Origin: CAYOHP01 sp964403795 [NCBI: uncultured bacterium]
Lineage (GTDB): Bacteria > Muiribacteriota > UBA6191 > CAZXTJ01
Assembly (NCBI GenBank): GCA_964403795.1
Contig: CAYOHP010000012.1
Span: forward strand, 11,402-75,401
Reading direction: 5' to 3'
DNA: 64,000 bases
In this document: piece by piece, positions 17,285-25,729 of the stretch
How the letters are laid out: every line of letters starts with the position of its first letter
Numbering within the stretch: the stretch's first letter is position 1
Translations under genes and position numbers: made by a program
Notes under the pieces: model-generated
Told to the model about the DNA's origin: nothing
The model's database searches: none
The model's input: only the letters and a program-made list of their open reading frames with translations

Positions 17285-18004
17285 GTGCAGAAGCTCGTCG
17301 CAATCGGACTTTCCCTGGCGCTCACGGCGCTGGGTGCAGGCAGGGTCTCGGCCTCGGAACCCCAGGTCGACGCCGGGACCGAGAGCATCCATCTCCGGCT
17401 CGGCAAGTACACCTTCTGGATCGATGCCCGGAACCGGAGCTTCCAGTCGATCCAGAACGCCCGGGCCACCGGCTACCTCTCGGGGGACCGCATGGCCCAG
17501 ATCACGGTCAGCTCGGACGGTTACCGGGAGGCCCGCGAGACGGTCTGGTTGAACCCCAACTCGACCACCTACAACGTCCGCGCCACCCTTGACGACCCCA
17601 CGGTCTGGGTCGACGTCTACGAGCGGGGCGGGTCCTCGCTCCAGCACTCCTCCCGGATCGACAGCTTCGGGGTCTGGGGCGACGAGTTCCGGTTCGTGAG
17701 CCGGATCTCGGCCGAGGGCTTCGCCCGCTTCACGGCCCATGACGTCCAGGTCCGGGTGGGCGGGATGATCCCCTTCGGGGACCGGGTCCGGGTCTCGACC
17801 TCGGGAACCCAGCGGGAGATCGAGATCACCGTGAAGCGCCGGGACATGAACAGCTACTCCAACTCCTTCCGGGTCTACGTCCCCTCCGACGAGACCCTGG
17901 GGCCCCCGCCCTCCGACGCACCCGCTTCCGGGGAGGCCGACGACGCCCGGACCCGGTATCGGCGCCAGGCCTTCGCCGAACTGGAGGGCGGGCTCAGCGA
18001 CTGA
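17285..18004 (+). CDS. Exported protein of unknown function
   Basis: The 239-residue product has a clear signal peptide (LVAIGLSLALTALGAG, likely cut after VSA-SE). The body is rich in beta strands with alternating hydrophobic residues and no Cys, suggesting a periplasmic or outer-membrane-associated beta-sandwich. No family was recognised. GTG 17285 follows GGGGAGG by 6 bases. The 99 bases between the comFB-like gene and this one show no clear promoter, so they may be co-transcribed. Confidence 0.75.
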   Translation: MQKLVAIGLSLALTALGAGRVSASEPQVDAGTESIHLRLGKYTFWIDARNRSFQSIQNARATGYLSGDRMAQITVSSDGYREARETVWLNPNSTTYNVRATLDDPTVWVDVYERGGSSLQHSSRIDSFGVWGDEFRFVSRISAEGFARFTAHDVQVRVGGMIPFGDRVRVSTSGTQREIEITVKRRDMNSYSNSFRVYVPSDETLGPPPSDAPASGEADDARTRYRRQAFAELEGGLSD

Positions 18005-18035
18005 TCCCGAGCCTCCTGGGGGTACCCTCCCCTCG

Positions 18036-18863
18036 ATGGGGAACGGATCCTCCCTGGGAAGACGCCTTCCCTGGCTGGCGCTCGGGGCCGCGGCCTTGGT
18101 GGCCGCGGTCCTCTACGTCGTCGCGCCCCGGGCCACCGGCCCGGGAGCTGCCCCAGCCCCGGAACCCGAGCCCGACGGGCCGTCCTTCGCTCCCGCCCTC
18201 GAGCCGCTCCCGCAACCGATCCCCGGGGACCGCCTGAGGGCCGATTTCCTCGCCGGGAAGGATCCAGGCGGGGAGCGGTTCCTGGCCTGGCTCCGGGAAG
18301 CGGCCGCGGCTCCCGAACGGTCCGGGGCGATCTCGGCCTGTGCCGAGGCCTGGCTCGAGACCCGCAAGCCGCACCTGATGGTGCCGCTGCGCGAGTACCC
18401 CGGGGAACTTGCCGGGATCGCGGCCGAGAGGCTCCCCGCGGACCCGAAGGGAGGCCTCGATTTGATCGCGACCTTCGGATTCCCGGGAGGGGTCCGGGAC
18501 GATCGGTTCTTCGCCTCGACCTCCCTCCGGGCCGCCCTGGTCCTCGCCTGTGAGCCTTCCGGTGACCCCGAGGCGGCAGCCGAGGCCGGACCCGAACGGG
18601 CCAAGGCCCTCTGGATCGCGGGACGGGCCCGCATCAAGGAGGCGATCCCGGCCATCCGGAGGGCCGCCGGCCTGCTCCGGGACGAAAGCGGGATGCCGCT
18701 TCCCGGGGACCCCTACGGTCCGGCCAGGGACCAGGCGATGCGGATCGTGGCAGGGAACTCTCCGGCCCGGCCGGAACCGAAGGCAGGACCCGGGGCCAAG
18801 GCCGCCCCTCAGGCCGGCAGGCCGACCACCCGGGGCCGGGCCTTGGCTTCCTCGCCCCGGTAG
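18036..18863 (+). CDS. Single-pass membrane protein of unknown function
   Basis: The 275-residue product has an N-terminal membrane segment (LPWLALGAAALVAAVLYVVA), a Pro-rich linker and an Ala-rich helical region with possible HEAT-like pairs. No family was recognised. TACCCT 7 bases before the ATG suggests a leaderless transcript. Its 3' end overlaps the convergent alr gene by 55 bases, so the last ~18 residues are encoded opposite the alr C-terminus. Confidence 0.7.
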   Translation: MGNGSSLGRRLPWLALGAAALVAAVLYVVAPRATGPGAAPAPEPEPDGPSFAPALEPLPQPIPGDRLRADFLAGKDPGGERFLAWLREAAAAPERSGAISACAEAWLETRKPHLMVPLREYPGELAGIAAERLPADPKGGLDLIATFGFPGGVRDDRFFASTSLRAALVLACEPSGDPEAAAEAGPERAKALWIAGRARIKEAIPAIRRAAGLLRDESGMPLPGDPYGPARDQAMRIVAGNSPARPEPKAGPGAKAAPQAGRPTTRGRALASSPR

Positions 18864-19996
18864 AGGCGGCGGACCCGGGGTGCGATTCCGGTCGGGACCT
18901 CGTAGGGGATCCCCCCGGTCCAGGAGGCCATCTCCTCGGCCGTGATCCGGTCGTGGCCGTCTTGGCCGAGCAGGGTCACGACCGCACCATGAGGCAGCGG
19001 AGTCTCGGTGCCGAGGTCGACCATCAGGTGGTCCATGGTCACCCGGCCGACGATCGGGTAACGTCGGCCTTCGATCAGGACCGAGGCGCGTCCCTCGACC
19101 CGACGGGAGTAGCCGTCCCCGTAGCCGACCGAGACGGTCCCGATCCGGGTCTCCTTCTCGGCCTTCCAGGTGCGGGCGTAGGAGACGAAGGTGCCCGCCG
19201 GGATGGTCTCCACCCGGACCAGCCGGGCCCGCCATTCGAGCACCGGGACCAGGTCGGCGATCCCCCGGCAGGTGTCGGCGGGGAGCATGCCGTAGAGCCC
19301 GAGCCCGGGACGCACCGCGTCGAAGGCCACCTGGGAGCCGTGCCTCAGGATGGCGGCGGTGTTGGCCACATGGAGCATCCCGGGGGACACGCCCTCGGCC
19401 CGGATCGCTTCCACCGCTTGCCGGAAGCGCTGGATCTGGAGCCGGGCGAAGGAGGCGTCGAGCTCGTCGGCGGTGGAGAGGTGGGTGGACACGCCCTCGA
19501 GCTGGAGATCCTGGCTCCGTGCCACGTTGGAGGCCAGGAAGCCAGCTTTGCGGACCGGGGTGCCGAGCCGGGTCATCCCGGTGTCCACATGGAGGTGGAC
19601 TCCCATGCGGCGTCCCGCCCGCCGGGCCCGGGTCTCGAGGTCCCGGACCGCCAGGGCGTCACCCAGGGCCGGGGTGAGCCCGTGGGAGACGAGCAGGTCG
19701 GCTTCCTCGGGGATGTAGCCGCCGATCACCAGGATCGGGGCCCGGATCCCGCGTTCCCGCAGTTCCGCACCTTCGGAGGGGTAGGCGACCCCCAGGGCCC
19801 GGGCCCCGGCCGAGAGCGCCGCTTCGGCGGCCTGGGTGGCACCCAGGCCGTAGGCGTTGCTCTTCACCATGGCGATGATCGAGGTCCCGGGAGGAAGGCA
19901 GGCGGCCAGGACCCGTGTGTTGTGCCGGATCGCGTCGAGGTCGATCTCCGCCCAGGAATGCGCCACTCCGGTCCCTTCGCTCTTCGGAGGAGGCAT
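18809..19996 (-). CDS. alr: Alanine racemase
   Basis: Alr is a PLP enzyme that makes D-alanine for peptidoglycan. The 395-residue product has the PLP-lysine motif IIAMVKSNAYGLG (usually K-A-NAYG; Ser replaces Ala). It has the HVDTGMTRLG segment and the C-terminal domain with catalytic Tyr in VSYARTWKAEKETRIGTVSVGYGDGY. RVTMDHLMVDL and the GIPYEVPTGIAPRV end are also present. Length is normal. Start ATG 19996 gives a typical N-terminus, with AHSWAEIDLDAIRHN about 12 residues in. It is the last gene of secG-rny-alr, 38 bases after rny. Confidence 0.96.
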   Translation of the reverse strand: MPPPKSEGTGVAHSWAEIDLDAIRHNTRVLAACLPPGTSIIAMVKSNAYGLGATQAAEAALSAGARALGVAYPSEGAELRERGIRAPILVIGGYIPEEADLLVSHGLTPALGDALAVRDLETRARRAGRRMGVHLHVDTGMTRLGTPVRKAGFLASNVARSQDLQLEGVSTHLSTADELDASFARLQIQRFRQAVEAIRAEGVSPGMLHVANTAAILRHGSQVAFDAVRPGLGLYGMLPADTCRGIADLVPVLEWRARLVRVETIPAGTFVSYARTWKAEKETRIGTVSVGYGDGYSRRVEGRASVLIEGRRYPIVGRVTMDHLMVDLGTETPLPHGAVVTLLGQDGHDRITAEEMASWTGGIPYEVPTGIAPRVRRLYRGEEAKARPRVVGLPA

Positions 19997-20034
19997 CGGA
20001 CGTTTTCCGTCCGTACATGAGGATTCTGGTGCGA

Positions 20035-21576
20035 TCAACGGGCGACCTCGACGATCCGGGTCTCCCGGATCACCACGACCTTCACCTGGCCCGGGAACTC
20101 CATGTCGGACTCGATGCGCTTGCGGATGTCCCGGGCGAGCCGATGGCTGCTGGCGTCGTCGACCTCTCCGGGCTTGACCAGCACCCGGACCTCGCGTCCA
20201 GCCTGGATGGCATAGGCGTAGGAGACGCCGGGGAAGTCCTGGGCGATCCGCTCCAGGTTCTCGACCCGCTTGATGTAGCTCGACATGGTCTCCCGCCGGG
20301 CCCCGGGCCGGGCGGCCGAGAGCATGTCGGCGACCTGGACCAGCAGGGCCTCGGGACTCTCGAAGGGCACGTCCTCGTGGTGGGCCCCGATGGCGTTGCA
20401 GACCCGGTCGGATTCGCCCAGGCGCTTGGCGATCTTCATGCCGAGGACCGCGTGGTTGCCCTCTTCCTTGAGCTCGTCGGCGACCTTCCCGATGTCGTGC
20501 AGGAAGGCGGCCCGCTTGGCCAGGACCGCGTCGGCCCCGATCTCGTAGGCCATGGTCTCGGCCAGCTGGGCGACCTCGAAGCAGTGCTCCAGGAGGTTCT
20601 GGCCGTAGCTCGCCCGGTAGCGCATCTTGCCGACCTCGAAGACCATGCGGTCGTTGATCCCGGTCAGCCCGAGCTTGGTGATGGCCTGGCTGCCGATCTC
20701 CTGGATCTCGTCGTGGAGCTCGCGCTGGGTCTGCTCGTAGACCTGTTCGATCTTCGCCGGGTGGATCCGCCCGTCGGCCATGAGCTTCTCGAGGGTGCGG
20801 CGGGCGATCTCCCGCTTGACCGAGTTGAAGGCCGAGAGGACGACGGCCTCGGGGGTGTCGTCGATGATCACGTCGACGCCCGTCAGGCTCTCGAAGGCCC
20901 GGATGTTGCGCCCGTCCCGGCCGATGATCCGGCCCTTCATCTCGTCGTTGGGCAGCGAGACCACCGTGACCAGGCGCTCGGCCGTGAAGTCCGGGGCGCA
21001 CTTCTGGACGGCCTCGGCGAGGACCTTCACCGCCTTGCGCTTGGACTCCTCCCGGAACCTCGCCTCGGCCTCCTGGACCCGCACCGCGATCTCGTGGCCG
21101 AGGTCGTGCTCGAGCCGGGTCAGGAGCTGCTCCCTGGCAGCCTCCTGGGTGAGCCCCGTCTGGGCTTCGAGTTCCCGCTTCTGGCGTTCGACCAGGGCCC
21201 GGTACTCGTCCTGGAGCCGATTGGCTTCGTCCTGGCGGGTCTGGGCGAGGCGTTCCCGCTGGTCGATCTCCTGGGACCGGCCTTCCAGCCGCTCCTCCCT
21301 ACCGGTGAGGCGGGCGCTTTCCTTGTCGAGTTCGGCCTGTCGGGTCCGGGCCAGGGTCTCGGCCTCGGTCCGGATCTTCTCCGCCGTCCGCTGGGCCTCG
21401 AGTTCGGCCTGGGTCTTCAGGTTCCTGGCCTCGAGCTCGGCGGCGCGCAGGACGTCCTCCCGCTTCTGCTCGGCCAGGAGGATCTTGCTGGAGGCCAGGC
21501 GATCACCCAGGAGATAGCCGATACCGCCGCCGACGGCGATCGCCACTATGCCCAGGACGAGGATCGTCGGATCCAC
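20035..21576 (-). CDS. rny: Ribonuclease Y
   Basis: RNase Y is a membrane-tethered endonuclease that starts mRNA decay. The 513-residue product shows all domains in order: N-terminal membrane helix (ILVLGIVAIAVGGGIGYLL), a long charged coiled coil (about 30-200), a KH domain (SLPNDEMKGRIIGRDGRNIRAFE) and the HD domain with the metal motif FLHDIGKVAD. The C-terminal helical region ends in the characteristic IRETRIVEVAR. Length is standard. It lies between secG and alr on one strand. Confidence 0.96.
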   Translation of the reverse strand: MDPTILVLGIVAIAVGGGIGYLLGDRLASSKILLAEQKREDVLRAAELEARNLKTQAELEAQRTAEKIRTEAETLARTRQAELDKESARLTGREERLEGRSQEIDQRERLAQTRQDEANRLQDEYRALVERQKRELEAQTGLTQEAAREQLLTRLEHDLGHEIAVRVQEAEARFREESKRKAVKVLAEAVQKCAPDFTAERLVTVVSLPNDEMKGRIIGRDGRNIRAFESLTGVDVIIDDTPEAVVLSAFNSVKREIARRTLEKLMADGRIHPAKIEQVYEQTQRELHDEIQEIGSQAITKLGLTGINDRMVFEVGKMRYRASYGQNLLEHCFEVAQLAETMAYEIGADAVLAKRAAFLHDIGKVADELKEEGNHAVLGMKIAKRLGESDRVCNAIGAHHEDVPFESPEALLVQVADMLSAARPGARRETMSSYIKRVENLERIAQDFPGVSYAYAIQAGREVRVLVKPGEVDDASSHRLARDIRKRIESDMEFPGQVKVVVIRETRIVEVAR

Positions 21577-21654
21577 GTGGGCCCCTCTCCGAATCGGGAT
21601 CCGCCTGGGCGGACCGGGGAACGGCCGCGAAGCCGGGTCGGGCGCCGGGACGGA

Positions 21655-21984
21655 CTATTGGTTGGCGAGGGGGGCGCCGGTGGCGGGTCCGTCGACGGAT
21701 CCGCGTAGCGGGGCTCCGGAGGCCTGGCCGGTGGTGGCCTTCGGGCTCATCTGGAGGTAGGTCAGCGAGAAGGCGGACACCATGAACACGATGGCCGCGG
21801 CGCTGGTCAGCTGGGCGATGAAGCCGGTGGCTCCACGCTTGCCGAAGAGGGCGTAGGACCCGCCACCGCCGAAGGCGCCGGAAAGGCCTTCGCCCTGGTC
21901 GGCCTGGAGCAGGACGACCCCGATGAGCAGGAAGCATGCGACGATGTGGAGGAACTCGATGGTCCCGTGGACCGTGATCGACAT
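21655..21984 (-). CDS. secG: Protein translocase subunit SecG
   Basis: The 109-residue product has two membrane helices. The first contains FLLIGVVLLQADQGEGLSGA and the loop FGGGGSYALFGKRGATGF is the standard SecG signature; the second helix is FIAQLTSAAAIVFMVSAFSL. SecG assists SecYE-SecA preprotein export. The C-terminal Gly/Ala tail is longer than in E. coli and looks disordered. It is first in secG-rny-alr, with AGGGG 8 bases before the ATG. Confidence 0.95.
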   Translation of the reverse strand: MSITVHGTIEFLHIVACFLLIGVVLLQADQGEGLSGAFGGGGSYALFGKRGATGFIAQLTSAAAIVFMVSAFSLTYLQMSPKATTGQASGAPLRGSVDGPATGAPLANQ

Positions 21985-22018
21985 GAGGAAACCCCTAAGG
22001 TCTGGAGGCTATCCCCAT

Positions 22019-22027
22019 TTCGTACCA
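22019..22027 (-). promoter_or_regulatory. Extended -10 promoter of secG-rny-alr
   Basis: TGGTACGAA on the minus strand lies 34 bases upstream of the secG ATG, leaving room for the AGGGG ribosome-binding site in the leader. Confidence 0.4.
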
Positions 22028-22104
22028 CGCGGGACCCCTTCCGGGCTACCGTGCCGGAGCCGGAAAGACCATGCCGCTTCCCGGACCGAACCGAGGATTT
22101 GCCG

Positions 22105-22782
22105 ATGAAACGCCTGTTCGACGGTCTCCATCGCTTCCGGACCGACGTGTTCTCGGCGGACCGGGAACTCTTCCAGAAGCTGGCCGGGGGCCAGAGCCCC
22201 GAAGTCCTGTTCATCACATGCTCGGACTCCCGGGTCGTGCCGACCCTGATGACACAGTCGGCACCGGGCGAGCTTTTCGTGATCCGCAATGCCGGGAACA
22301 TGGTCCCGGCCTTCGGGGCTCCCGACATCTCCGAGGGGGCCACTATCGAGTACGCGGTCACCGCCCTGGGGATCCGGGACGTGGTGATCTGCGGGCACAC
22401 CGCATGCGGGGCGATGGCCGCCATCCTGGATCCCGGCAGCCTGGCCCAGATGCCCCTCATGCGCAACTGGCTCGAGCTGGCCGAGACCACCCGGCGGATC
22501 CTCCGGGAGAACTTCCCCGACCACAAGGGGGAGGAGCGGGCTCTGGCCGCGGTCCAGGTGAACGTGCTGGTGCAGCTCTCCAACTTGAAGACCCACCCCA
22601 GCATCGCGGCCCGCCTGGCGCGCGGCGACATCGTCCTCCACGGTTGGGTCTACGACCTCGCCAAGGGAGAGGTGCAGATCTACGACCCCGAACGAGGCCA
22701 GTGGGTGGGCCTGGACGAGGCCCCGGAACAACCCCGGATGCCGAGTCCCCTGACGGGGGCCAAGGCGCCCACCGACCCGTGA
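22105..22782 (+). CDS. Beta-class carbonic anhydrase
   Basis: This enzyme interconverts CO2 and bicarbonate using zinc. The 225-residue product has the zinc and catalytic motifs FITCSDSRVVP (Cys, Asp-Arg dyad) and VICGHTACGAM (His and Cys ligands). It has the family strand FVIRNAGNMVP and the C-terminal LHGWVYDLAKGEV. No signal peptide is seen, so it is cytoplasmic. It could supply or trap bicarbonate together with the DAB-type transporter at 43.4-49.4 kb (inference). GAGG lies 8 bases before ATG 22105. It diverges from secG across 120 bases. Confidence 0.94.
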   Translation: MKRLFDGLHRFRTDVFSADRELFQKLAGGQSPEVLFITCSDSRVVPTLMTQSAPGELFVIRNAGNMVPAFGAPDISEGATIEYAVTALGIRDVVICGHTACGAMAAILDPGSLAQMPLMRNWLELAETTRRILRENFPDHKGEERALAAVQVNVLVQLSNLKTHPSIAARLARGDIVLHGWVYDLAKGEVQIYDPERGQWVGLDEAPEQPRMPSPLTGAKAPTDP

Positions 22783-22857
22783 TCCGGCGCCGCCAAGGGA
22801 GACTGGTCCGAGGACCCGGGACGGATTCCTGAAACCGGAGGCCTCCCCGGCGGGTTG

Positions 22858-23469
22858 ATGAGGTCCGAGGAGGCCGATCTGGATCCCGGGGAATTCTCGG
22901 ACGAGCAGCTGGTCCTGCTCTTCGCCCACGGTCGGGAGAGCGCCTTCGACGACCTCTTCCACCGCTACGCCGATCGGGTCCACCGGATCGCCCTGCGCAT
23001 GGTCGGGAGCCGGCTGGATGCCGAGGAGATCGTCCAGGAGGTCTTCCTCCGGGTGGCCCGGGCGGCTCCCTCCTGGGAACCGCGGGCCCGCTTCAGGACC
23101 TGGCTCGACCGGGTCGCGGTCAACCGGTCCCTCACCCATCGGGAGCGTCGGGGCCAGGGCCGGGTGGTCCTGCTCCCCGGGCTGGAACAGCTGGCGGCCG
23201 ACACCCGGCTCGGACCCTTCGAGGAAGCCCGGGAACGGGAACTGGCAGAGAGCCTCCGCAGTCGGGTCGCCGAGCTGCCCGATGCCCTGGCCGCCGCCTT
23301 CACCCTCTGCGTCCTGGAAGGCACCCCCACCGCCGAGGCCGCCGAGGTCCTCGACCTCCCGACCGGGACCGTGAAGACCCATGTCCATCGCGCCCGCCTC
23401 CTGCTCCGTCGCCGCATGGCCAGGGAGCTCGAGGACGCGGGCCGCCGGAGCGAGGAGGCTCGCCCATGA
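22858..23469 (+). CDS. ECF-type RNA polymerase sigma factor
   Basis: The 203-residue product contains region 2 (AFDDLFHRYADRVHRIALRM, then DAEEIVQEVFLRVARAAPSW) and region 4 (LPDALAAAFTLCVLEGTPTAEAAEVLDLPTGTVKTHVHRAR), the layout of group IV (extracytoplasmic function) sigma factors. The next gene overlaps by 4 bases (ATGA) and is probably its regulator, and a secretion ATPase follows. The target promoters are unknown. ATG 22858 is preferred over the adjacent TTG 22855. Confidence 0.92.
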   Translation: MRSEEADLDPGEFSDEQLVLLFAHGRESAFDDLFHRYADRVHRIALRMVGSRLDAEEIVQEVFLRVARAAPSWEPRARFRTWLDRVAVNRSLTHRERRGQGRVVLLPGLEQLAADTRLGPFEEARERELAESLRSRVAELPDALAAAFTLCVLEGTPTAEAAEVLDLPTGTVKTHVHRARLLLRRRMARELEDAGRRSEEARP

Positions 23470-23933
23470 CCGTGGCTCCCGAGTTCGAGACCCTGGTGGC
23501 GCTGCTCGCCGCCGGGGAGCTGGACCCCCCCTTGGCCGAGGAGGTCCGGGCCAGGATCCAGGCCGATCCCGAGGCCCGGGCGCTGCTCGCCGCCTGCGAG
23601 GCCTTCGAGGGTCTGGTCCGGGACGAGATCCGCGAGGCTCCCCGGCTCTCCGCCCGGACCGCAGAGCGCCTGCTCGGCGAGATCCGGGGGCGTCTGGAGG
23701 AAGGCGACGGCGACCCGCAGGGTGAGCTCCCCGAGGTGATGACCCCGGAGGAAGTCGCCCGCACCTTGAGGGTCGGGTCGGCCGAGCTGGCCACCGAGAT
23801 GCACACCATGCCGTTCTTCGAGTTCGCGGGCCGGCTCCGGATCCGCCGGGAAGCGCTGTTCGCATGGATCGAGGCCAGGGAGAACCGGTCCCGGCGGGAG
23901 CGCCTCTACGCGCTCGCCTCGGACCGGGAGTAG
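23466..23933 (+). CDS. Cytoplasmic HTH protein with anti-sigma-like N-terminus
   Basis: The 155-residue product has an acidic helical N-terminal half (PEFETLVALLAAGELDPPLA) that looks like the start of anti-sigma factors but lacks the zinc His/Cys residues and any membrane helix. The C-terminal part from about 91 (MTPEEVARTLRVGSAELATE) has the excisionase/MerR-like winged-helix pattern, in which EALFAWIEARE corresponds to the usual final helix. It may restrain the overlapping sigma factor or act as a DNA-binding partner. Both are inferences. Confidence 0.7.
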   Translation: MTVAPEFETLVALLAAGELDPPLAEEVRARIQADPEARALLAACEAFEGLVRDEIREAPRLSARTAERLLGEIRGRLEEGDGDPQGELPEVMTPEEVARTLRVGSAELATEMHTMPFFEFAGRLRIRREALFAWIEARENRSRRERLYALASDRE

Positions 23934-23942
23934 GAGGAGATC

Positions 23943-25391
23943 ATGGAGACCAACGGCGATCGGTTCTGGAAGAAGCTCCGCACCATGGTCGAGGGCGGGG
24001 TCCCGCCCGGCCAGGCCTTCGAGAGCCTGAAGGGGGAGTTCCGCGGCAGCGACCTGGTCGAGGACCTGGAGGAGGCCGGCGAAGAACTCGGGGAGGGCAT
24101 CGGCAAGGCCCTCGACACCCTCCGGGACCTGCGCAAGGCGCTGCCCCGGTTCGCCCGGGGTTTCCGGCGCAAGCAGCGCCGGGCCTTCCGGGACGAGACC
24201 ATGGGGGAAGGCCGGGAGGGCGCGCCCCCGGAGGCGAGGCAGCAAGAGCCCGGCTTCGAGCTGCTCTCGGGGATGTTCCAGGAGGGAGGTACCGACCTCC
24301 ATCTGGAGCCTTCCGATCGGGGCGGGAAGGTCCGCATCCGGATCGACGGCGACCTCGAGGATCGGCAGGACTTCGACCGGGACGAGTACCCGCGCCTGCT
24401 CCGTTCCCTGGCCCGGGTCTTCGAACTCGATCCCGACGAGACCGCGCACCCCCAGGACGCCCGGATCCGGCTCCGTCTCCGTTCCGGGGACCGGGTCTCG
24501 AAGGTCGAGGCCCGGATCACCATGGGGCCCTCGCTCCGCGGACCCACGGCCGTGGTGCGGATCACCGAGGCCGACCTGGGTGGAGTCCTCTCGGACCCCG
24601 GGTCGGTGTTCCAGGACGGGATCCGGGACCGGGTCCTGGAGCTGGCCCGCCGGCCCTACGGACTCTTCGTGGTGACCGGCCCTACCGGTTCGGGGAAGAC
24701 CACCACCCTGCTCTCTCTGCTGGCGGCCCAGGATCGCCAGGCCTCCAAGGTCGTGACCGTGGGAGACGATCTCTCGGTCCAGGTGCCGGGCGTCCAGCAG
24801 ATCCCGGTCCGGCCCGAGGCCGGGATGGGCTTCCCGGCGGCGCTGCGCTACGCCCTGAGGCTCGACCCCGACGTGATCCACTGCGAGGAGGTCCGGGATC
24901 CCGAGACCGCGGTGCTGCTCATGCGCGCCGCCCTCACCGGGCACCTGGTGTTCGTGGGACTGCACGCACCCACGGCTCCCGATGCGGTCCTCCGGCTGCT
25001 CGACGTGGGCCTGGAACCCCACCTCCTGGCCGATTCGCTGATCGCGGTGGTGGGACAGCGCCTGGTCCGGAGACTGAGTCCCGAGCACCGCAAGGAAGCT
25101 CCCGAAGCCCGGCAGCGTCTGTGCGAACTCCTGGGCCGACCGGTTTCCGAAGGTCCCTGGGTGCCTTCCTCCGAGGCTCCCGACGGGAAGGGACATCGGG
25201 GACGCATGGCGGTCCAGGAACTCCTCGAGGTCACCCCGGAAGTGAGACGGGCGATCTCGGAGCGAGCGGACCGTACCCGGCTGGTCGAGGTGGCCCGGGC
25301 CGCCGGGTACCGGGGGCTCCTGGAGGCAGCCGCCGAACAAGTGGCCGCGGGCCGGGTCAGCCTCGAGGAGGCCCTCCGCTCGTGCGGGTGA
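23943..25391 (+). CDS. GspE/PilB/PilT-family secretion ATPase, divergent
   Basis: The 482-residue product has a helical N-terminus (about 1-105), an N-terminal beta domain (TDLHLEPSDRGGKVRIRIDG, as in GspE/PilB) and the ATPase core. Walker A is GPTGSGKTTTL at about 246. The Walker B region is LDPDVIHCEEVRDPETA at about 307, and the His box is LVFVGLHAPTAPDAV. The usual GEIRD reads EEVRD, and the C4 zinc motif of GspE/PilB is absent. Such ATPases power pilus assembly or type II secretion. It could drive the minor-pilin clusters at 29.4 and 60.8 kb (inference). GGAGGAG precedes ATG 23943, 9 bases after the previous stop. Confidence 0.88.
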   Translation: METNGDRFWKKLRTMVEGGVPPGQAFESLKGEFRGSDLVEDLEEAGEELGEGIGKALDTLRDLRKALPRFARGFRRKQRRAFRDETMGEGREGAPPEARQQEPGFELLSGMFQEGGTDLHLEPSDRGGKVRIRIDGDLEDRQDFDRDEYPRLLRSLARVFELDPDETAHPQDARIRLRLRSGDRVSKVEARITMGPSLRGPTAVVRITEADLGGVLSDPGSVFQDGIRDRVLELARRPYGLFVVTGPTGSGKTTTLLSLLAAQDRQASKVVTVGDDLSVQVPGVQQIPVRPEAGMGFPAALRYALRLDPDVIHCEEVRDPETAVLLMRAALTGHLVFVGLHAPTAPDAVLRLLDVGLEPHLLADSLIAVVGQRLVRRLSPEHRKEAPEARQRLCELLGRPVSEGPWVPSSEAPDGKGHRGRMAVQELLEVTPEVRRAISERADRTRLVEVARAAGYRGLLEAAAEQVAAGRVSLEEALRSCG

Positions 25392-25395
25392 GCTC

Positions 25396-25671
25396 TCACT
25401 TGAGCTTGCGGTAGCCCCACTTCCAGTTGACCCGCTCGGGCCGGCTGTGGGCATCCCAGACCTCGAGGTAGCCCTCGAACTCGGCCTGGGGCTTCTTGGC
25501 CGGATCCGGCTCGTCGCCGGTCTGGAGGGCGGCGGCCATGGGGGCCGGCATGGCGATCTGGAGGATCCGGGGAGCGGGTGCCATGAAACGCACCACCAGG
25601 GCGGATACGACGGCCGCGATCAGGGCGGTGGCCACCAGGTAGGCGAGCCCGTCTCGAGTGCTGGAACGCAT
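25396..25671 (-). CDS. Small single-pass membrane protein of unknown function
   Basis: The 91-residue product has one membrane helix (YLVATALIAAVVSALVVRFM) near the N-terminus and a polar tail ending in WDAHSRPERVNWKWGYRKLK. GAAGGGG lies just before the ATG. It is convergent with the secretion ATPase (4 bases between stops) and lies 58 bases after the phosphatase gene on the same strand. No family recognised. Confidence 0.6.
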   Translation of the reverse strand: MRSSTRDGLAYLVATALIAAVVSALVVRFMAPAPRILQIAMPAPMAAALQTGDEPDPAKKPQAEFEGYLEVWDAHSRPERVNWKWGYRKLK

Positions 25672-25729
25672 GGATCCCCTTCGTGCCGCGGCTCCGGGGT
25701 CGTCCCGGACCCGAGGCCAGCGTACCTGG

